Source: Abyssisolibacter fermentans
Lineage (GTDB): Bacteria; Bacillota; Clostridia; Tissierellales; MCWD3
DNA length: 39,872 bases
Direction of reading: 5' to 3'
Assembly: GCF_001559865.1 (NCBI RefSeq)
Contig: NZ_LOHE01000083.1
Location: forward strand, 1-39,872
In this document: piece by piece, positions 35,388 to 39,872 of the stretch
Position numbering within the stretch: position 1 is the stretch's first letter
How the letters are laid out: each line of letters begins with the position of its first letter
Notes under the pieces: model-generated
Seen by the model: the letters and a program-made list of their open reading frames with translations, nothing else
Databases searched by the model: none
What the model was told of the DNA's origin: nothing
Position numbers and translations under genes: made by a program

Positions 35388-37883
35388 ATGAATAATTATG
35401 ATAAAATTATTCCAGTAGATATCGAAGTAGAGATGAAAAAATCATATCTGGATTATGCAATGAGTGTTATTGTAAGTAGAGCACTACCAGATGTAAGAGA
35501 TGGATTAAAGCCTGTTCATAGAAGAATATTATATGCAATGAAAGATTTATCGTTGTATCCAGATAAGCCTCATAGAAAATCTGCACGTATAGTTGGAGAT
35601 GTTTTAGGTAAGTACCATCCACATGGAGATACTGCAGTATATCAAGCTATGGTAAGATTAGCACAAGATTTTTCTACGAGATGTTTATTAGTAGATGGTC
35701 ATGGAAACTTTGGTTCTATAGATGGAGATTCAGCAGCTGCTATGCGTTATACAGAAGCTAGAATGACAAAAATAGCTATCGAAATGTTACGAGACATAGA
35801 TGAAGAGACAGTAAATTTCAAACCAAATTTTGACGAAACATTAAAAGAGCCAGAGGTATTACCAAGTAGATTTCCTAATTTACTAGTAAATGGAGCAAGT
35901 GGTATTGCTGTTGGTATGGCAACTTCTATACCTCCACATAACTTGGGTGAAGTTATACAAGCTACTATTGATATGATAGATAATCCAGATATAACTATTG
36001 ATGAATTAATGAATGTAGTAAAAGGTCCAGATTTTCCAACAGGAGGAATTATAACTGGAAAAAGAGGCATAAAAGATGCTTATAGAACAGGTAGAGGTAA
36101 AGTAGTAGTTAGGGCAAGAACGACAATAGAAGCTATGCCAAACAATAAGAATAGAATTATAGTAACAGAAATTCCTTATCAAATTAATAAATCAAAGTTG
36201 CTTGAAAAGATAGCAGAAAACGTAAGAGATAAAAGAATTACGGGTATATCAGATATAAGAGATGAATCTGATAGAGAAGGAATGAGAATTGTAATAGAGT
36301 TAAAAAGAGAAGCTAATCCAAATGTAGTTTTAAATAACTTATTCAAACAAACTCAATTACAATCAACTTTTAGTATTATAATGCTGGCACTTGTTGATAA
36401 TAAGCCAAAAGTAATCAATTTGCAGCATATTATCAAATATTATTTAGAATATCAAAAAGAAATTATTACTAGGAGAACTCAATATAGATTAAAAAAGGCA
36501 GAAAATAGAGCACATATATTAGAAGGATTAAAAATAGCTTTAGATAATATTGATAGAATTATAAGTATAATTAGAGGAAATAGACAAGAAAGTGCAGCTA
36601 GACAACAATTAATAGAAGAATTTAAGCTATCAGAAATACAAGCTCAAGCAATTTTAGACATGAGAATGAAGAGATTAACAGGACTTGAAAGAGAAAAAAT
36701 AGAAGAAGAATATGCTGAATTAATAAAGCTAATTAATAAATATAATGAAATACTTTCTAATGAAAGACTTGTATATCAAATAATAAAAGAAGAGCTTAGT
36801 GAAATAAAAGAAAAATACCAAGATGATAGAAGAACAGATATAATACATGATTTTAGCGAAATAAATATCGAAGATATGATAAAAGAAGAAAATATGGTTA
36901 TAACATTGACTCATTTTGGATATATAAAAAGAATACCTGAAGATACTTATAAAATACAGAAACGTGGTGGAAGAGGTATATCAGGATTGACAACAAGAGA
37001 TAAAGATTTTGTTAAAGATATATTCATTACATCAACACATGATAATTTATTAGTATTCACAAATAATGGTAACGTATATACAATTAAAGCATATGAGATA
37101 CCAGAAGCAAAAAGACAAGCAAAAGGAACAGCAATAATTAACCTTTTACAATTAAAAGATAATGAAAAGATAACTTCAGTAATTCCAATAAAGGATTTTA
37201 ACAACGAAGAATCTTTAGTCTTTGCTACTAAGAATGGTATTATTAAGAAAACAGATTTAAATAAATTTAAAAATATAAGAAAAAATGGTTTAATTGCAAT
37301 AACTCTAAAAGATGATGATGAGCTTATCAAAGTTATAAAAACAGATGGTAATGGAAAATTGATTATAGTTACTCAAAATGGTATGTCAATAACCTTCAAA
37401 GAAAGCCAGGTTAGGGACATTGGTAGAACGGCAATGGGAGTTAAAGCAATAACACTTAATGAAAATGATAAGGTTATATCTATGGATTCAGTAGAAGATG
37501 AAAAAAATCTTTTAGTTATAAGTGAATATGGATATGGTAAAAGAACTTCTTTATCAGAATATAGAACACAGACAAGAGGCGGTAAAGGAATTAAAACTTA
37601 TAATATAAGAGAGCATACTGGAAAATTAGTAACAACAACAGTAGTTGATGATAATGATGAAGTAATGTTTATAACTTTAGCAGGAGTTATAATAAGAATT
37701 AAAACATCAGAAATATCAAAAATAGGAAGAAATACTCAAGGTGTCAAATTAATGAATGTAGGTGAAGGAGATAAAGTTGTATCCTTAGCAATAACAACAA
37801 ATGAAGAAGATGAAAGTGAAAACAAAGAAGAAAACAAAGAAGAAGAAGATTCAAATACAAATGAAAAATTAGATGAAAAATAA
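35388..37883 (+). CDS. gyrA: DNA gyrase subunit A
   Basis: The 831-aa subunit has the breakage-reunion domain with active-site Tyr121 ([11 protein letters not shown]), the long coiled coil and the C-terminal beta-pinwheel with the GyrA box [10 protein letters not shown]. It ends in a Glu/Asn/Lys-rich acidic tail of about 30 residues, known in other gyrases to modulate wrapping. In the quinolone-resistance region it reads [12 protein letters not shown]: Thr82 at the E. coli Ser83 position (common in clostridia) and Gln86 at the Asp87 position, usually acidic. A strong AAGGAGG RBS precedes the ATG, 164 bp after gyrB. Confidence 0.98.
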   Translation: MNNYDKIIPVDIEVEMKKSYLDYAMSVIVSRALPDVRDGLKPVHRRILYAMKDLSLYPDKPHRKSARIVGDVLGKYHPHGDTAVYQAMVRLAQDFSTRCLLVDGHGNFGSIDGDSAAAMRYTEARMTKIAIEMLRDIDEETVNFKPNFDETLKEPEVLPSRFPNLLVNGASGIAVGMATSIPPHNLGEVIQATIDMIDNPDITIDELMNVVKGPDFPTGGIITGKRGIKDAYRTGRGKVVVRARTTIEAMPNNKNRIIVTEIPYQINKSKLLEKIAENVRDKRITGISDIRDESDREGMRIVIELKREANPNVVLNNLFKQTQLQSTFSIIMLALVDNKPKVINLQHIIKYYLEYQKEIITRRTQYRLKKAENRAHILEGLKIALDNIDRIISIIRGNRQESAARQQLIEEFKLSEIQAQAILDMRMKRLTGLEREKIEEEYAELIKLINKYNEILSNERLVYQIIKEELSEIKEKYQDDRRTDIIHDFSEINIEDMIKEENMVITLTHFGYIKRIPEDTYKIQKRGGRGISGLTTRDKDFVKDIFITSTHDNLLVFTNNGNVYTIKAYEIPEAKRQAKGTAIINLLQLKDNEKITSVIPIKDFNNEESLVFATKNGIIKKTDLNKFKNIRKNGLIAITLKDDDELIKVIKTDGNGKLIIVTQNGMSITFKESQVRDIGRTAMGVKAITLNENDKVISMDSVEDEKNLLVISEYGYGKRTSLSEYRTQTRGGKGIKTYNIREHTGKLVTTTVVDDNDEVMFITLAGVIIRIKTSEISKIGRNTQGVKLMNVGEGDKVVSLAITTNEEDESENKEENKEEEDSNTNEKLDEK

Positions 37884-38040
37884 ATTACCTAGGGTTATTT
37901 AAAAATTAAGCAGTAAACTAAATTTTAGTTTAGAGTTAAATACATTATGTGGAGGAAGAATAAGTAATATGTTCATATAATAGTTTTCTGCTAATAGTAT
38001 TTAATTTTCTATAAATAACTTGAGGTTAGTTAGTAAAATT

Positions 38041-38085
38041 GGCACAATAAAATTACTCAATGATTAATTGAGGATGAATTGTGCC
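38041..38085 (+). terminator. Two-tier hairpin after gyrA
   Basis: GGCACAAT (38041-38048) and ATTGTGCC (38078-38085) form an outer 8-bp stem, and CTCAAT/ATTGAG an inner 6-bp stem. A T-poor, AT-rich stretch follows (ATATTTATA). It lies about 160 bp after the gyrA stop and 75 bp before rsbV, and could be the gyrBA terminator or a processed leader structure. Confidence 0.45.
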
Positions 38086-38160
38086 ATATTTATATAATTA
38101 ATTATTTAAATATAGAATATAGTAGATATAAAAAATAAATATTTTTGAGGAGGAAAAAAT

Positions 38161-38478
38161 ATGTCTTTAAATATAAATAAATATAAAAGTGATAATTCTT
38201 ATATTTTAGAACCTATAGGGGAGATAGATATTTATACATCCATTGAATTTAAAAAAGTTCTTTTAGAAACTATAAAAGCTGAAAAAACTGATATTATCAT
38301 TGAATGTAAAAACTTAGAATATATAGATAGCACAGGATTAGGAGTATTAATTAGTGGTTTGAAAAAAAATAAAGAATACGATAAAGATATTATTATAAAA
38401 AATATAAAAAATAGTATAAAAAAGTTATTTGAAATAACTGGCTTAAATAAAGTGTTCATTATAGAAGAGGAGTGTTAG
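38161..38478 (+). CDS. rsbV: Anti-anti-sigma factor RsbV (STAS domain)
   Basis: The 105-aa STAS-domain protein has the SpoIIAA/RsbV signature YIDSTGLGVLISGLK with the phosphorylatable Ser57, and a start like GEIDIYTSIEFKKVL. In the partner-switch model unphosphorylated RsbV binds RsbW and frees SigB. GAGGAGG lies 6 nt before the ATG. The next gene starts one base after the stop, so rsbV-rsbW-sigB form a tight operon as in Clostridioides difficile after gyrA. Confidence 0.92.
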   Translation: MSLNINKYKSDNSYILEPIGEIDIYTSIEFKKVLLETIKAEKTDIIIECKNLEYIDSTGLGVLISGLKKNKEYDKDIIIKNIKNSIKKLFEITGLNKVFIIEEEC

Positions 38479-38479
38479 T

Positions 38480-38881
38480 ATGAATTCAAACAAAAGTTAT
38501 GATAGTATAAAAATGATTTTAAAGAAAAAACCTGAGTATGTAAGTATTATTAGAATTACAGTGTCGTCAATTGCAAATAAGATGGGTTTTAACATAGAAG
38601 AAATTGACGATATAAAACTTGCTCTAGGTGAAACATGTACAAGTCTAATAAAAAAAAGTACAGATAATGAAAGTGAGTATAATATTGAATTTATAATTAA
38701 AGAAGATAGTTTAAGTATTATTATTGAAGATTTAAATAATTCTTATGATATTGAAAATTGTAGAGGAGATAAAAAAGATTTAAGCTTTTTTATCATAAAC
38801 ACATTAATGGATGAAGTTGTATGTAATAAAAATGGTAAAAGTATAAAAGTTCTACTTGTCAAGAATAGGAGTAGATTATAA
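38480..38881 (+). CDS. rsbW: Anti-sigma factor RsbW, degenerate kinase motifs
   Basis: The 133-aa protein occupies the rsbW position and keeps RsbW-like stretches: RITVSSIANKMGFNIEEIDDIKLALGETCT (about 25-54) and FFIINTLMDEVVCNKNGKSIKVLL (about 103-126). The GHKL ATP-site residues are altered. The N-box Asn is Ser55 (E51-T-C-T-S). The G1 box reads EDLNNSYD (83-90) instead of a DxGxG type, and the G2 glycines of GGLGLFI are replaced (KDLSFFI, 99-105). It may bind SigB but be unable to phosphorylate RsbV. TAATG overlap with sigB. Confidence 0.83.
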   Translation: MNSNKSYDSIKMILKKKPEYVSIIRITVSSIANKMGFNIEEIDDIKLALGETCTSLIKKSTDNESEYNIEFIIKEDSLSIIIEDLNNSYDIENCRGDKKDLSFFIINTLMDEVVCNKNGKSIKVLLVKNRSRL

Positions 38882-39669
38882 TGAAAGTTAATGTCATAGG
38901 TAATGAAACAGATAAAAATAATATTAAATATATAGATACAACAGAATTATTTAAATTATATAGAAAAGATAGAGACAACAAAATTAGAGATGAGTTAATA
39001 AATAGACATCTTTATATAGCAGAAATACTAACAAAAAAATATTTAAATAGAGGAATAGATTATGATGATATATATCAAGTAGCTAGTTTAGGTCTTATAT
39101 ACGCAGTAGAAAGATTTGACATAACAAAAGGATATGAATTTAATAGTTTTGCTACCCCAACAATAATTGGAGAAATAAAAAAATATTTTAGGGATAAAAG
39201 TTGGATTATGAAAGTACCTAGAAGAATACAAGAACTTTCAAAAAAAATAACAAATACAAAAGCTATATTAAGTCAAAAACTTGATAAGATGCCAACTGTA
39301 TCAAATATAGCAGAGTATTTAGATTGTACTGAAGAAGAAATATTAGAAGCATTAGAAGCCAATAAGGCTTATACTCCACATTCATTAGATGTCTATTATG
39401 ATAATGATGAAAAAGATAATGATTTCAATTTATTAGCAGTATTAGGAAAGAATGATGAAGCATTAACCAAAATAGAAGATATAGATTTTATAAATACGAT
39501 AATTGATAAATTAGATGATAAAGAAAAACAAATAATAAAGGATAGATATTTTTATGAAAAAACACAAGCAGAGATTGCTAAAAATTTAGGAGTATCTCAA
39601 ATGACAGTTTCAAGGATGGAAAAAAATATTATAAATAAGTTTAAAAAAGAATTAGATAAGAATATTTAA
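38881..39669 (+). CDS. sigB: RNA polymerase sigma factor SigB
   Basis: The 262-aa sigma-70 family member is of the SigB/SigF/SigG group. Region 2 has RNKIRDELINRHLYIAEILTKKY, IDYDDIYQVASLGLIYAVERFD and FNSFATPTIIGEIKKYFRDKSWIMKVPRRIQEL. Region 3 follows, and region 4 has LDDKEKQIIKDRYFYEKTQAEIAKNLGVSQMTVSRMEKN with the helix-turn-helix. Genomic position after rsbV-rsbW and before an rRNA operon points to the general stress factor SigB. The ATG overlaps the rsbW stop by one base. Confidence 0.92.
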   Translation: MKVNVIGNETDKNNIKYIDTTELFKLYRKDRDNKIRDELINRHLYIAEILTKKYLNRGIDYDDIYQVASLGLIYAVERFDITKGYEFNSFATPTIIGEIKKYFRDKSWIMKVPRRIQELSKKITNTKAILSQKLDKMPTVSNIAEYLDCTEEEILEALEANKAYTPHSLDVYYDNDEKDNDFNLLAVLGKNDEALTKIEDIDFINTIIDKLDDKEKQIIKDRYFYEKTQAEIAKNLGVSQMTVSRMEKNIINKFKKELDKNI

Positions 39670-39723
39670 ACTATTATTAATGGTTAATGTATATGAGTGT
39701 ATTGTTATATATATAATTAAATA

Positions 39724-39815
39724 TTGACTTTTTTTGTTTTTTTAATATAATATAAGAGTCGTTGTAATATATGAGAAATAAAAGTCTTGACATATCAAAA
39801 TATAGGTGCTATAAT
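39724..39815 (+). promoter_or_regulatory. Tandem rRNA promoters
   Basis: P1: TTGACT (39724-39729), 16-nt spacer, TATAAT (39746-39751). P2: TTGACA (39787-39792), 17-nt spacer, TATAAT (39810-39815), fully consensus. They lie in front of the rRNA-type leader at the window end. Confidence 0.85.
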
Positions 39816-39821
39816 AATAAA

Positions 39822-39872
39822 AGTTGGCTGTTAAAAACAGCTTGCAAATTTGAACCTTGAAAATTGAACAGT
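39822..39872 (+). other. Pre-16S rRNA leader, truncated by the window end
   Basis: The transcribed leader has a small hairpin GCTGTTAAAAACAGC (39827-39841), then TTTGAACCTTGAAAATTGAA (39849-39868). This is the motif typically found just before 16S rRNA in Clostridia. The 16S gene itself starts beyond the window. Confidence 0.75.

Noticed and set aside
36947-37330. Minus-strand frames inside gyrA and gyrB
   Set aside because: Shadows of strongly conserved genes on the other strand.

Overview
The window is the chromosomal replication-origin region of a low-GC, spore-forming anaerobe of the class Clostridia. Evidence for this is the gene order rpmH-rnpA-yidD-yidC-jag-mnmE-mnmG-rsmG-noc-parA-parB to the left of dnaA and dnaA-dnaN-rlbA-recF-remB-gyrB-gyrA-rsbV-rsbW-sigB to the right, a yyaC sporulation gene, very AT-rich DNA, and a selenocysteine formate dehydrogenase. 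The rsbV-rsbW-sigB trio after gyrA followed by an rRNA leader recalls Peptostreptococcaceae and relatives (inference). Genus and species cannot be read from the sequence.

Layout. Positions 1-106 hold tandem promoters firing leftwards out of the window; positions 39724-39872 hold tandem promoters and the leader of an rRNA operon firing rightwards, so the origin lies between two outward, strongly transcribed units. oriC is split around dnaA: eight DnaA-box-like sites at 27468-27723, and an unwinding module at 29310-29470 (DnaA boxes, DnaA-trios, AT-rich DUE) whose last DnaA box abuts the dnaN ribosome binding site. Left of dnaA nearly all genes are on the minus strand and right of it on the plus strand, so nearly all are co-directional with replication; yyaC is the exception.

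Between parB (with a perfect parS site inside a 40-bp palindrome) and the yyaC/ykuS/DUF4446/cysteine desulfurase cluster lies a roughly 14-kb accessory block. It holds a broken IS3-family element; an hndABCD operon for a multimeric NAD(P)-linked, possibly electron-bifurcating [FeFe] hydrogenase; a decayed LD-carboxypeptidase gene; a selenocysteine-containing formate dehydrogenase fdhA (in-frame TGA plus SECIS hairpin); mobA and fdhD for its cofactor; and a formate/nitrite-type channel gene. Together these would interconvert formate, H2/CO2 and NAD(P)H/ferredoxin. A cysteine desulfurase beside the block could supply sulfur or selenium.

Points for a second look: a second in-frame TGA, in yidD, followed by a SECIS-like hairpin; an RsbW homologue that has lost the Asn and Gly residues of the ATP-binding motifs; two short terminal-inverted-repeat elements whose ends supply the last codon and stop of dnaN and of the desulfurase; a three-copy intergenic repeat family; an unexplained GC-richer structured block at 17595-17825; and several palindromes positioned as operators or RBS-sequestering hairpins.
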